DNA from: Granulicella rosea
GTDB lineage: Bacteria; Acidobacteriota; Terriglobia; Terriglobales; Acidobacteriaceae
DNA length: 64,000 bases
Reading direction: 5' to 3'
Assembly (NCBI RefSeq): GCF_900188085.1
Contig: NZ_FZOU01000006.1
Coordinates: 1-64,000, forward strand
The position numbers were made by a program, and so were the translations under genes. Below, piece by piece: positions 11,065 to 19,962 of the stretch. The first letter of the stretch is position 1. Each line of letters begins with the position of its first letter. The notes beneath the pieces were generated by a model. The model saw only the letters and a program-made list of their open reading frames with translations. It did not search any database and was not told the origin of the DNA.

Positions 11065-11601
11065 GTGAAACCCGCCATCCTTCTTCTCCCCACCCTCCTG
11101 CTCTCCGCGCTCACCGGCTGTACGAACGTCTCCGCCGGCGCAGCCTCCGGCGGCTTCATGTCCATGAGCCCCGCGCAGTTGAACGAGGTGCGCCAGGAGA
11201 TGGACCACATTCCACCGCCGTCGAAGACCCGCTACCTCGCCGTCAAGTCGCTCACGAGCTGGGAGAACCCCTACCTGACCATCCAGGGCCGCATGGTCAC
11301 CCTGCACGTCACGCTCGCCGACGCCAACACCAGCGACCTCGGCCAGGGTGGCCTGCTGCGCCCCGTCGGCGCCCGCCGCCAAGACCTGAACGTACGCACC
11401 AGCGACCTCGCCGCCGCGATGAACGCCATCCCCCAGACCGCCTGGCCCTACGGACGCGTCGTCGCCATCGAAGAGGCGCACGACATCCCGCCCAGCGCCC
11501 GGCCCGAGGTGCGCCGCAACATGGAGACCGCCATCAAGAACCTCTCCGACATCGGCGTCGTCGTCTACGAGTGGCAAGAGGGCGGCGCCGGGCTGAAGTA
11601 G
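11065..11601 (+). CDS. Predicted lipoprotein of unknown function
   Basis: GTG start gives MKPAILLLPTLLLSALTGC, a short signal peptide with a lipobox (LTGC) at about residues 16-19; 178 residues in all. The mature part has no motif I recognise: it contains ITIQGRMVTLHVTLAD-like beta strands (LTIQGRMVTLHV in the sequence) and a C-terminal AIKNLSDIGVVVYEWQEG. There is no clear ribosome site before the GTG, but the lipobox makes this start much better than any upstream one. It is 27 bases from the next small gene and probably in one transcript with it. Confidence 0.75.
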   Translation: MKPAILLLPTLLLSALTGCTNVSAGAASGGFMSMSPAQLNEVRQEMDHIPPPSKTRYLAVKSLTSWENPYLTIQGRMVTLHVTLADANTSDLGQGGLLRPVGARRQDLNVRTSDLAAAMNAIPQTAWPYGRVVAIEEAHDIPPSARPEVRRNMETAIKNLSDIGVVVYEWQEGGAGLK

Positions 11602-11628
11602 GTTTGCCCATGATCGAGAGGCTCCACG

Positions 11629-11997
11629 ATGACTCGAACGCGGAAGACTCTGATTTTCTCGGCGATCTGCGCAGGCGTCCTCCTGCTTTTGCCTGCGATA
11701 GGAATATCTGTCTTCGAAGGTTTCCGCGATACGCGCCGCATAGACGCGGCAGATTGCGAGAGAGCGATCCGTAACGAATTGCCAGCCGACAGTCCAATTG
11801 CCACGGTGGACGCCGTGCTGACAAAGCACGGAATCGAGCACAGCTTTGATTCTGCCTCGGGTGTTGCTTACGCAAGAGTTACCGATGTAAAGGGCAGCAA
11901 TTTTCTGGTTAGAAAAACTCTTCTGTTTACCTTTCACTTCACCGACAACTTCAGATTGCAGTCGATAGAAGTGCGCACAGCACTCACCGGTTTGTAA
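11629..11997 (+). CDS. Small membrane-anchored protein, unknown function
   Basis: 122 residues with one N-terminal hydrophobic segment (residues ~8-27, IFSAICAGVLLLLPAIGISV), then a soluble domain. The start is supported by GAGAGG seven bases upstream. No family is recognised. The GC content and codon use are noticeably lower than in neighbouring genes, which hints at more recent acquisition or weak codon selection. Confidence 0.65.
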   Translation: MTRTRKTLIFSAICAGVLLLLPAIGISVFEGFRDTRRIDAADCERAIRNELPADSPIATVDAVLTKHGIEHSFDSASGVAYARVTDVKGSNFLVRKTLLFTFHFTDNFRLQSIEVRTALTGL

Positions 11998-12081
11998 GGC
12001 TGCATGATCTGTGTTCGATCGATGCAGGGTATGCGCTAACATACCGATGACTCCACAAAACGGTATACGGCGGACACCAAC

Positions 12082-13587
12082 TTGCACACCACCGCACTCC
12101 TCGTTTTCTGCGCCATCTTTCTCTTTGTCACCGCCGCCGGCTTCTGGGCCGCGCGCTGGCGCCGCCCGATGGCCGGCATGCATACGCTCGAAGAGTGGGG
12201 TCTCGCCGGCCGCAGCTTCGGCACCTGGATCACCTGGTTCCTCATCGGCGGCGACCTCTACACCGCGTACACCGTCATCGCCGTACCAGCCGCGCTCTAC
12301 GGCGCCGGCGCGATGGGCTTCTTCGCCGTGCCCTACGCGATCATCGCTTACCCATACATGATGCTCGTGTTGCCGCGCCTTTGGAACGTCTGCCAGCGCC
12401 ACGGCTACATCACCTTCGCCGACTTCGTCCGCGGACGCTACGGCAATCGCTGGCTCACCGTCGCCATCGCCCTCACCGGCATTCTGGCCCTGATGCCCTA
12501 TATCGCCCTGCAGCTCGTTGGGATGAAGGTCGTCATCGCCGCCCTCGGCGTCCATGGGGAGTGGCCGCTGGCTGCCGCCTTTATCATCCTCGCCGCCTAC
12601 ACCTACTCCAGCGGCCTGCGCGCGCCCGCCGTCATCGCCATCGTCAAGGACATCATGCTCTACGTGATGGTCCTCGTCGCGCTCATCTACATCCCGTACA
12701 AACTCGGCGGCTACGCCCACGTCTTCGAGCTGGCCAACCAGGCGCTCGCGACCCACACTCCGCCGGGCACCATCCACCTGAAGCAGGGCCAGCAGCTTCC
12801 CTATGCGACGCTCGCCATCGGCTCCGCCATCGCGCTGATGCTCTACCCGCATACCGCGACCGCCGTGCTCAGCGCGGGTTCGGCCAACGCCGTCCGCCGC
12901 AACGCCGCCATGCTGCCCGCTTACAGCTTTCTGCTCGGCCTGATCGCCCTGCTGGGCTATGTCGCTCTGGCAGCGGGAGTTGCGACCAAGGACACAAGCG
13001 CCTCCGTCCCGCTGCTCTTCCTCAAGATGTTCCCGGAGTGGTTCGCCGGCTTCTGCCTCGCGGCCATCGCGGTCGGCGCGCTGGTCCCGGCGGCGATCAT
13101 GTCCATCGCCGCCTCGAACCTCTTCACCCGCAACCTGTGGGGCGAGTTCACGGGCAAGCCCATGCTGCCCCGGCAGGAGTCCAGCATGGCCAAGCTCGTC
13201 TCGCTCTTCATCAAGTTCGGCGCGCTGGTCTTCGTCCTGAAACTGCCCGCGCCCTACGCGATCGAGATGCAGCTTCTGGGCGGCATCTGGATCGGCCAGA
13301 TGTTCCCCTCGGTCGTCTGCGGCACGTTCACCCGCTGGTTCAACCCCTGGGCCTTGCTCGCCGGTTGGGCCGCCGGCATGTACACCGGCACCGCCATGGC
13401 CGTCTCGCTGAGCCTCAAGAGCTCCGTCTACCCCATCCACTTCGCCGGACAGGTCTACCCCATGTACGCCGCCGTGCCCGCGCTGCTGCTGAATCTTGCG
13501 GTGGCCGTCGTCCTCACGCTCATCCTGCGCGCCGCGAAGATCGGCGAAGGCTCGGACTCGACCGAAGCAAGCGCCTATATTGGCTAA
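12082..13587 (+). CDS. Sodium:solute symporter (SSS family) permease
   Basis: 501 residues and about 12-13 hydrophobic segments. Family features include GRSFGTWITWFLIGGDLYTAY near residues 48-68, LPYIALQLVGM-like MPYIALQLVGMKVV, and GSAIALMLYPHTATAVLSAG. Closest in style to the monocarboxylate/short-chain acid branch (MctP-like), so uptake of a small organic acid with Na+ is likely but inferred. The start is TTG; it is the only usual start codon before the first membrane segment, and the ribosome site (CGGCGGA) is poor. A 6-bp dyad ATACCG...CGGTAT at 12041-12066 lies just upstream and could be an operator. Confidence 0.82.
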   Translation: MHTTALLVFCAIFLFVTAAGFWAARWRRPMAGMHTLEEWGLAGRSFGTWITWFLIGGDLYTAYTVIAVPAALYGAGAMGFFAVPYAIIAYPYMMLVLPRLWNVCQRHGYITFADFVRGRYGNRWLTVAIALTGILALMPYIALQLVGMKVVIAALGVHGEWPLAAAFIILAAYTYSSGLRAPAVIAIVKDIMLYVMVLVALIYIPYKLGGYAHVFELANQALATHTPPGTIHLKQGQQLPYATLAIGSAIALMLYPHTATAVLSAGSANAVRRNAAMLPAYSFLLGLIALLGYVALAAGVATKDTSASVPLLFLKMFPEWFAGFCLAAIAVGALVPAAIMSIAASNLFTRNLWGEFTGKPMLPRQESSMAKLVSLFIKFGALVFVLKLPAPYAIEMQLLGGIWIGQMFPSVVCGTFTRWFNPWALLAGWAAGMYTGTAMAVSLSLKSSVYPIHFAGQVYPMYAAVPALLLNLAVAVVLTLILRAAKIGEGSDSTEASAYIG

Positions 13588-13639
13588 CCGTCCAGACGGA
13601 AACTCGCATCGAAGCCAGAGAACCGGAAGGACCACAGAT

Positions 13640-14161
13640 ATGCAAGACGCACTACTCAAATTCGTAGAAAAGAAAGTCACCACCCCGACAGCTCCCGCTG
13701 CAGGTCTGAGCGGCCGCTCGCTCGCCAAGGGCATCGCCGCGGGACTGATCGCCGGACTCGTCGCCACTGCCGCCAAATCGCTCGCCGAACGGGTCTTTCC
13801 GCCACGCACCCACGGCGAACCCGAGCCGCCCGAGGTGCTCGCCGAGAAGATCGCCGGCCACGACCTCTCGCCCAACACCAAGACCGTAGTCGCCGAGGGC
13901 ATCCACTGGAGCTTCGGCGCCGCGACCGGCGCCGCCTACGGCGCGCTCGCCGAGTTCTACCCCGCCGCCACGGCCCGCGACGGCGCTACCTTCGGCATGA
14001 CGCTCTCTGCCCTGACCCACGGCAGCGCACTGCCGGCACTCGGCCTCTCCGCGCCGCCCGAGGAGCAGACCACCCGCGAAAAGTACAGCGAGATCGCCAG
14101 CCACGTCGTCTTCGGCGTCGTCGCCGAGACGGTCCGCCGCACCATCCGCAAACGGCTTTAG
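13640..14161 (+). CDS. DUF1440 (YagU-like) membrane protein
   Basis: 173 residues, start fixed by GGAAGG nine bases upstream. Glycine/alanine-rich membrane helices KGIAAGLIAGLVATAAKS (about 30-47) and HWSFGAATGAAYGALAEFYP (about 87-106), with a third near the C-terminus, match the DUF1440/YagU pattern. YagU of Escherichia coli is an inner-membrane protein linked to acid tolerance; that role is only a family hint here. The gene lies 52 bases after the symporter on the same strand. Confidence 0.75.
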   Translation: MQDALLKFVEKKVTTPTAPAAGLSGRSLAKGIAAGLIAGLVATAAKSLAERVFPPRTHGEPEPPEVLAEKIAGHDLSPNTKTVVAEGIHWSFGAATGAAYGALAEFYPAATARDGATFGMTLSALTHGSALPALGLSAPPEEQTTREKYSEIASHVVFGVVAETVRRTIRKRL

Positions 14162-14166
14162 GCCTT

Positions 14167-14201
14167 GAGCTGACAGCTAAAGAGCTGATAGCTGTCAGCT
14201 C
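14167..14201. terminator. 13-bp perfect inverted repeat after the DUF1440 gene
   Basis: GAGCTGACAGCTA and TAGCTGTCAGCTC pair perfectly over a 9-base loop, 5 bases after the stop codon. There is no T-tract, so it may be a weak or factor-assisted terminator or a 3'-protecting hairpin. The internal word AGCTGA/AGCTG recurs in the loop, suggesting a small local duplication. Confidence 0.6.
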
Positions 14202-14388
14202 ACGAAGATCTGAAGCTCGCGGATCAAACCTGAAGCAACTTGCTGAAAATCTCCATTCGCAGCGATCAATCCATCAGAAATCAGCATTTTTTCGCCGATC
14301 CCCGCGAGAAATGCCGCCTGCGGGAAATGCGAACTTCGAACCTGAAGCTTCCTTCATCTAACCTGTAGAAGCTCACAGGAGAGATCTC

Positions 14389-15273
14389 ATGACTACACAG
14401 AACCTCGGCGGCAACTTCACCTTTCCCGGAACCGGCATCACCGTCAAACGCATGGGCTACGGCGCCATGCAGCTTGCAGGCAAGGGCGTCTTCGGCCCGC
14501 CGAAAGACCCGGACGCGGCGCTCGCCGTCCTGCGCGAGGCCATCGCCAGCGGCGTCGACCACATCGACACCAGCGATTTCTACGGCCCGCACATTACCAA
14601 CCAGATCATCAAACAGGCGCTTCATCCCTATCCCGACAATCTCACCATCGTCACCAAAATCGGCGCACGTCGCGGCGCGGATGCATCGTGGAACCCGGCC
14701 TTCTCGCCCGAGGCGCTCACCCAGGCCGTCCACGACAACCTGCGCAACCTCGGCCTCGAAGCGCTGGATGTGGTCAACCTGCGCAGTATGCACGGCATCC
14801 ACGGACCGGCCGAAGGTTCGCTCGAAGAGCCATTGACCGTGCTGGCCGGCCTGCAGCAGCAGGGCCTGGTCAAGCACATCGGCCTGAGCAACGTCACCGC
14901 GAAACAGGTCGCCGACGCAGGCAGCATCTGCAAAATCGTCTGCGTGCAGAACCTCTACAACGTCGCCCACCGCGAGGACGACGCGCTGATCGACAGCCTC
15001 GCGAAGGACGGCATCGCCTATGTGCCCTTCTTCCCGCTCGGCGGCTTCACGCCGCTGCAGTCGTCGATCCTCGACGACGCAGCCGCCGAACTCCACACCA
15101 CCCCTATGGCCGTGGCGCTCGCATGGCTGCTACAGCGCTCGCCGAACATCCTGCTCATTCCGGGGACGTCTTCGGTCGGGCACCTGCGCGAGAACCTCTC
15201 GGCTGCGTCGCTCACGCTGACGCAGGAGATTCTGACGAAGCTGAATGGGCTGGCTACACCCAGCGCGCACTAA
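14389..15273 (+). CDS. Aldo/keto reductase family oxidoreductase
   Basis: 294 residues, ATG preceded by AGGAGA. AKR (beta/alpha)8 barrel motifs: MGYGAMQLAGKGVFG (N-terminal strand), HIDTSDFYGPH with the catalytic Asp and Tyr (about residues 65-75), IVTKIGARR with the catalytic Lys, KHIGLSNVTAKQV and the C-terminal NADPH-binding IPGTSSVGHLRENL. It reduces an aldehyde or ketone with NADPH. The closest group looks like the short YakC/pyridoxal-reductase-type AKRs. It is transcribed alone and ends in a bidirectional hairpin shared with the convergent DUF4126 gene. Confidence 0.9.
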   Translation: MTTQNLGGNFTFPGTGITVKRMGYGAMQLAGKGVFGPPKDPDAALAVLREAIASGVDHIDTSDFYGPHITNQIIKQALHPYPDNLTIVTKIGARRGADASWNPAFSPEALTQAVHDNLRNLGLEALDVVNLRSMHGIHGPAEGSLEEPLTVLAGLQQQGLVKHIGLSNVTAKQVADAGSICKIVCVQNLYNVAHREDDALIDSLAKDGIAYVPFFPLGGFTPLQSSILDDAAAELHTTPMAVALAWLLQRSPNILLIPGTSSVGHLRENLSAASLTLTQEILTKLNGLATPSAH

Positions 15274-15280
15274 GAACCAA

Positions 15281-15316
15281 GGAAGCGAGACGGTAGTTGA
15301 TCACCGTCTCGCTTCC
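15281..15316. terminator. Bidirectional hairpin between aldo/keto reductase and DUF4126 genes
   Basis: GGAAGCGAGACGGT pairs perfectly (14 bp) with ACCGTCTCGCTTCC across the loop AGTTGATC. The right arm lies inside the last codons of the convergent DUF4126 gene, so the stem is partly coding (residues SLEARR). Confidence 0.8.
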
Positions 15317-15906
15317 AGCGAACGCGATCCGCGAAGCCGCTGCCAGCCCCGCTGGATGAATCGAAATCCCAGCCACCCCGCAAACACGCACGCCACCATC
15401 AGCCCCGAAGCCACACCCGCGCCAACGTAGGGATGATGCGTGGCTGTCCACGTAAGCCCAACCGCCGCCACATCCTCCGCCGAACTAAGCGCGATATTCG
15501 AAATCGGCTCCGGGCTCGGCGTCACTGCGGCCCGCGCCACGATCTTCGAGCCGTGCGCGGCGGTCGCAATCGCCGTTCCGAGCACCGTCGCCAGCAGATG
15601 CATCTCCGGCGGCAGGTGCGTCGTCGCGCCATACGCCAGCAACGCCGCCACCGGCAGCCGGACAAAGGTGTGTGCCGCGTTCCAGACCAGATCGAACGCC
15701 GGAATCTTGTCCGCGAAGAACTCCACCGCAAACAGCGCCGCAGCAGCCGCCAGCACCCACGTATGACCGACCGCATCCAGCCCCGACGGCAGCGCAACCC
15801 AGTGCAGCCGCGCCAGAAGGCCCAGCGTCAGCACCGTGGCGTAAACATTCAGCCCAGCCGCGAAGCTGACCGCGATCACAAACGCTGCAAGGCTCTCGGG
15901 TGTCAT
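15301..15906 (-). CDS. DUF4126 family membrane protein
   Basis: 201 residues from the ATG at the MTPESLAAFV position; a GTG one codon earlier is possible. It is mostly hydrophobic with four to five helices. It carries the DUF4126 pattern: SFAAGLNVYATVLTLGLLAR at the N-terminus, AVEFFADKIPAFDLVWN in the middle, and HGSKIVARAAVTPSPEPISN followed by SSAEDVAAVG. Function is unknown. Its 3' end overlaps the shared terminator hairpin. Confidence 0.8.
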   Translation of the reverse strand: MTPESLAAFVIAVSFAAGLNVYATVLTLGLLARLHWVALPSGLDAVGHTWVLAAAAALFAVEFFADKIPAFDLVWNAAHTFVRLPVAALLAYGATTHLPPEMHLLATVLGTAIATAAHGSKIVARAAVTPSPEPISNIALSSAEDVAAVGLTWTATHHPYVGAGVASGLMVACVFAGWLGFRFIQRGWQRLRGSRSLEARR

Positions 15907-15943
15907 CACTTGCGGAAGTCTACACCGCCGCGCTTGCTGAGCC

Positions 15944-17371
15944 CTAAACCCCGAGCCCTGGAGTCTGCCGCTCAGCCTCGGCCAGCGACATTCCCACCGC
16001 AGTCCACACCATGAATCCCAGCACGCCCAGAAAGATGCTGTTCAGCAGAACCTCCGAGCAGTAGGAGATGAAGATGGCCGCCATCGCCACGGCGAACGGC
16101 GTTCGCAGACCCACCCGCACCACCCGCGCGACACCCAGCGCCAGTCCGAGCAGGTACATCGCTGTGCCCGGCAGGCCGAGCGAGTAGAGCAGCTCCAGCA
16201 CCGTGCTGTCGTGCGGACCCAGCCGGTCGTCGCGCCCATCCGTCGCGTGGTCGACGTCCATGCTGCCCAGACCCTCGCCGAACGGCTCGCCCGACAGCCG
16301 GGCGAAGCCATCCTCGTGCCCGACGATGCGCGCCCGGTAGCTGACGTCGCTCGTCGGCGAAGAGATCGTCCGCAGGCGCGACGAGACGATCTCGTTCACC
16401 GCCGGAATCAGCATCGACGCGCCCGCCAGCAATACGCAGGCGATCATGCCCGCGAAGATGCGCATCCGCACCTTCAACGGCATCTGGAACGCCAGGAAGA
16501 TCAGCCCCGGCAGCAGGCCCAGCCACGACGCGCGGCTGGTCGTCAGCACCAGCGCCACAAAGCCCAGCGCCGCGGCCGGAATGCGCAGGCGGCTCTGCAG
16601 ACTGAAGAGCATCAGCAGCCCGGCCATCGTGTAGGTCGCAAAGGTCGCAGGCGCGTTCATCGTGCTGAAGACGCGCATCCGCATCGGCTCCGGCTCGCCG
16701 AAGACGTTGAAGGCGACCCCGATCATCCAGCTCCGGTCCCACGGCGGCAGGACGAAGAACTGCAGCGCGCCATACACGCCCATGACGATCGTGCCCCACA
16801 GCAGCGCGGTCTCGATCGCCTTGCGGTAGACGGCGAAGCGCTCGCGCTCCTCGTAGAGCATGAAGGCGAAGGTGATCGGCGGAACCCAGTTGAAGAACGC
16901 GCGGCCGACATCGACCGGACTATAGCGCGTAAGGCCGACGATCGTGCCGAAAAAGATGCCAGCCAGCGCGCAACTGAAGGTCAACGCGCCGGGCCGGGCC
17001 AGCGTCCGCCCGCGCGTCGCCAGCACGTAGACCGAGACCAGCGTCGCCAGCCCCGGCGCAAGCAGCAACGGGCTGACATCCTCGAATCCCAGCCGCCAAT
17101 CCACCAGCCGCCGCAGGAACGGGCTCAGAAAATAAAGCCAGAAGACGAAGCTGACGTAATTCGCACGCGAACGCACAAACAGCAGCACCGCCATCGCCAG
17201 CGCCAGCGCCGGATACAGGTAACGCAGTGCGCCCGGCGCACCCGCCCAGACCACGGCCACGACAAAGACGAAGACCGCGACCATCAGCCGGCACTGGTTG
17301 CGCACGGCGTCCGGCCGCTCGATCGGCGCCGGGTTGCGTGGAGTCGTGGGTCGCGCTGTCATGGTCGCCAT
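15944..17371 (-). CDS. O-antigen ligase (WaaL/Wzy-like) family membrane protein
   Basis: 475 residues from the ATG giving MATMTARPTTPRNPAPIERP; the frame stays open far upstream but only as a shadow of the flippase gene. There are about ten membrane helices. A large periplasmic loop contains YRARIVGHEDGFARLSGEPF, then GEGLGSMD and HDSTVLELLYSLGLPG; these match the O-antigen ligase pattern (G-x-G near a conserved His and Glu-x-G-x-x-G). It should join undecaprenyl-linked glycan to lipid A core or to another acceptor, or polymerise units. It starts 11 bases after the flippase gene on the same strand, forming an export/ligation pair. Confidence 0.82.
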   Translation of the reverse strand: MATMTARPTTPRNPAPIERPDAVRNQCRLMVAVFVFVVAVVWAGAPGALRYLYPALALAMAVLLFVRSRANYVSFVFWLYFLSPFLRRLVDWRLGFEDVSPLLLAPGLATLVSVYVLATRGRTLARPGALTFSCALAGIFFGTIVGLTRYSPVDVGRAFFNWVPPITFAFMLYEERERFAVYRKAIETALLWGTIVMGVYGALQFFVLPPWDRSWMIGVAFNVFGEPEPMRMRVFSTMNAPATFATYTMAGLLMLFSLQSRLRIPAAALGFVALVLTTSRASWLGLLPGLIFLAFQMPLKVRMRIFAGMIACVLLAGASMLIPAVNEIVSSRLRTISSPTSDVSYRARIVGHEDGFARLSGEPFGEGLGSMDVDHATDGRDDRLGPHDSTVLELLYSLGLPGTAMYLLGLALGVARVVRVGLRTPFAVAMAAIFISYCSEVLLNSIFLGVLGFMVWTAVGMSLAEAERQTPGLGV

Positions 17372-17382
17372 CTGTCCCGATC

Positions 17383-18735
17383 CTAAATCCGCTTGCGGAT
17401 CAGCCTCCATAAAGTCTTGACGTCCGCGACTCCCGGAACCACCCTCGGCAGCCTCTCGCCGAGGAACACCGGAAAGCTCGCATAGATCAACCCGAACCGC
17501 GCGCAGGTGGAGCACAGCAGCGCCATCGCGGCGCCCGTAACGCCATAGCGCGGAATCAGCACCAGCATCAGCGGCGCCGCCAGCGCCAACCCCGTGCCCT
17601 GCAGAATGCTGACGATCCCCGGCCGCCCCGCCGCCATGAACGCCTGGCTCATCACCACCACCGCGCCCTGCACCACCACCTCCGCCACCAGCACGCGCAG
17701 CGCCGGGACCGCCGAGAGATACTGCACCCCATACATCAGCCGCAGCGCCAGCGGCCCCAGCACGCACGCCGTCAACGCCGCCGCGCCGGTCAGAATCGTG
17801 TTCAGCCGCACCGGTTCGCCGACCATCGCGACGATCTCCCCGCGCTCCCTGCCCGCCGCCATGGGAAACAGCACCATCACCACCGACGCCTGAAACAGCA
17901 GCAGCGCGCGCGACAGGCTGAGCACCACCGTGTACGAACCCATCTCCGCCTGCGTCAGCAAACCGATCACCAGCACCTGGTCGAGGTAGAGCGCGAGCGT
18001 CCCCAGCAGGTCGAGCGGCGCGGACCGGATGCCGTAGCCCAGCAGCGTCCGGCAGGCCGCCCACCGCAGCGCGATCGCGCCCGGCGTTCGCCGCCGCCAC
18101 AGCATCGCCACGATCGTCGCCGAGGTCGGAACGATCGCGACCGTATAGCAGAACGCCGCCGTGACGGGATTGAACCGGCCCAGCGCCAGAAACGTCAGCA
18201 AACCGGTCAGGGTCGTCGCCGGAATCATCACCTGCACGACGTTCGAGCGCGAGAACTGCCCCAGCGCCTCGAGCGCCGACTGCCCGGTGATCTGCACCGC
18301 CCACAGCGGCGCCGTCAGCAAAAAGAGCTGCGCCCAGCGAACAATGTCCGCCGGATACTCATGCAGCCAGTGCGGCAGCACAAGCGCGCCGACGAACGCC
18401 GCGACCAGCCCCAGCAGCGTCACCATTGCCAGTCCGCTCGCTACCAGCGGCTCCCAAGCCGCGCCCGCCCGGCGGCGCAGGTGGTAGATCATCGAACTGG
18501 GCGTGCCCAGCGCGGTCGCATTGGCAAGGAAGAGCGGCCACAGCGTCATCGCCGCCTGCTGCCCACGTCCATCGGGATGCAGCATCCGCGCCGTCAAAAT
18601 ACCAGTACCCATATTCAGCACGATGATGCCGATCCGCGTCAGGATCGAGTGGCCCACCGCACGCGCGGCGCGGGCCTTCGAACCGGCCGGCGTGGTCAGC
18701 GTGTCGCCACTCTCTGGGTGTGCGGTTTCAGGCAT
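17383..18735 (-). CDS. Polysaccharide flippase (Wzx/MATE-like, MOP superfamily)
   Basis: 450 residues from the ATG at MPETAHPESGDTLTTPAG; a TTG nine codons upstream is the alternative and neither has a clear ribosome site. About 12-14 hydrophobic helices, with the N-terminal MOP signature ILTRIGIIVLNMGTGILTAR followed by MLHPDGRGQQAAM, and the family's FSRSNVVQVMIPATTLTGLL segment. Wzx proteins move lipid-linked oligosaccharides across the inner membrane. With the following O-antigen ligase it forms a two-gene unit. No glycosyltransferase is adjacent, so the sugar units are made elsewhere. Confidence 0.85.
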   Translation of the reverse strand: MPETAHPESGDTLTTPAGSKARAARAVGHSILTRIGIIVLNMGTGILTARMLHPDGRGQQAAMTLWPLFLANATALGTPSSMIYHLRRRAGAAWEPLVASGLAMVTLLGLVAAFVGALVLPHWLHEYPADIVRWAQLFLLTAPLWAVQITGQSALEALGQFSRSNVVQVMIPATTLTGLLTFLALGRFNPVTAAFCYTVAIVPTSATIVAMLWRRRTPGAIALRWAACRTLLGYGIRSAPLDLLGTLALYLDQVLVIGLLTQAEMGSYTVVLSLSRALLLFQASVVMVLFPMAAGRERGEIVAMVGEPVRLNTILTGAAALTACVLGPLALRLMYGVQYLSAVPALRVLVAEVVVQGAVVVMSQAFMAAGRPGIVSILQGTGLALAAPLMLVLIPRYGVTGAAMALLCSTCARFGLIYASFPVFLGERLPRVVPGVADVKTLWRLIRKRI

Positions 18736-18808
18736 CCGATAACATGCGTTGGTACTTGGCAATCCTACCCTGAAGATGCCATGATCGTGGAACCTGAAGG
18801 AGAAACCG

Positions 18809-19780
18809 TTGCGGCTCTACACATTACGGTCTCTCTTATTGATAGCGGCCACAATGTGCGTACCGGCTGCGACGCAGGCGCACGCCCAGCTTACCCCCAC
18901 GCCGACCACCCATACGCCGCAGCCCATCGCCAGCGACGCCGCTACGCCGGCCTCCGAAGTGCCGCAGGTCCCCGGCATCCCCACCTGGCTGCGCGGCTTC
19001 AACGGCGGCGTCACCTTTTCGGGCGTCCACGACTCCGCCACCGGCTGGTCGACCATCTTCACCCCCGCCGTCGGCTTCAGCGCCAACAGCCTCTTCTCGA
19101 CCGATATCTCCATTCCCATCTACATGTTCCGCCTGGCCGAGAGCACCAGCCCCAATCCCAAACCGGACGCCCAGCTCATTCCTCTGCGCGGCGATGTCGG
19201 CGACATGATCTTCGGCTTCCACTTCCAGTTCAACCCGCGCGGCCTCGACTACCTCGCCACCGTCTCCGCCACGGCCCCCACCGGCGACGAGATCTTCGGC
19301 CTGACCAGCGGACGCGCCACCTTCGACCTCACCAATCACTTCGAACACAACTTCAACCACGTCACCCCCAGCCTCGAACTCGGCATCGGCGACTCCTCCA
19401 CCCTGGCCAACCGGCTGGTGCAGAAGAACTACACCTCGCTCGGCCCGCTCGCCCACTTCCAGATCGGCGCCAGCGTGCCGCTCTGGCGCGGCATCTCCTA
19501 CGACCTCAGCGCCTACGAACAACTGCCCATCGGCGACCAGAAGATCTACACCAGCACCACGCGGCGCCACGTCACCACCACCGTCGTCACCGGCCACAAC
19601 GTCACCGAGGACAATGGCTTCACCACCTCGCTCGACATTCCGTTCGACGGACACACCACCTTCGCCACCTACTACAACCGCAGCCTGCGCCTGCACGACG
19701 ACACCGTCTCGATCGGCCTGACCTACGTCCTGCGCCCCGCCCCGCCGGAGCCTATCTCCACCGACGATCTCTTCCGGTAG
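18809..19780 (+). CDS. Outer-membrane beta-barrel-like protein, paralogue 1
   Basis: Starts with TTG behind a perfect AAGGAG seven bases upstream, giving MRLYTLRSLLLIAATMCVPA and a signal peptide cleaved near ATQAHA; 323 residues. The mature protein alternates short beta strands, e.g. FNGGVTFSGVHDSATGWS, SLFSTDISIPIYMF, FDLTNHFEHNFNHVTPSLEL, and ends in GLTYVLRP-type strands, suggesting an outer-membrane barrel. It shares a common plan with the next gene (HDS-(A/S)TGWS/NGWSS, HFEHxF, GIxDSSxL, AHFQxG, EDNGFxTSLDIP, YNRSLR). Function unknown. Confidence 0.8.
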   Translation: MRLYTLRSLLLIAATMCVPAATQAHAQLTPTPTTHTPQPIASDAATPASEVPQVPGIPTWLRGFNGGVTFSGVHDSATGWSTIFTPAVGFSANSLFSTDISIPIYMFRLAESTSPNPKPDAQLIPLRGDVGDMIFGFHFQFNPRGLDYLATVSATAPTGDEIFGLTSGRATFDLTNHFEHNFNHVTPSLELGIGDSSTLANRLVQKNYTSLGPLAHFQIGASVPLWRGISYDLSAYEQLPIGDQKIYTSTTRRHVTTTVVTGHNVTEDNGFTTSLDIPFDGHTTFATYYNRSLRLHDDTVSIGLTYVLRPAPPEPISTDDLFR

Positions 19781-19798
19781 GGCTCTGACCACGGATTT

Positions 19799-19846
19799 GT
19801 CATCCTGAGCGGAGCGCAGCGCAGTCGAAGGACCTGCTTCTCGCCC
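19799..19846 (+). repeat. Dispersed GTCAT repeat, long-loop form
   Basis: GTCATCCTGAGCGGAGCG followed by CAGCGCAGTCGAAGGACCTG. The loop carries an extra CAGCG-CAG duplication compared with the usual GAGCGGAGCGA loop. It separates the two outer-membrane paralogues. Confidence 0.8.
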
Positions 19847-19962
19847 GCACCCGCAACCATTTCTCCTCCCAGAAAATTCCTACCGGCCGCCTTGAATCAA
19901 TTCCCTTGCAACCTCGTTCCCTCGGACGTAGGCTGGTCCAGCACTCTTTCAGGAGCCACCTC

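Noticed and set aside
11056..13902. 948-residue frame opposite the symporter region
   Set aside because: It spans several real genes and intergenic DNA; composition is that of an antisense artefact.
15944..18304. Long N-terminal extension of the O-antigen ligase frame
   Set aside because: The extra 311 residues only mirror the flippase gene in another frame; the ATG at 17371 fits the family.
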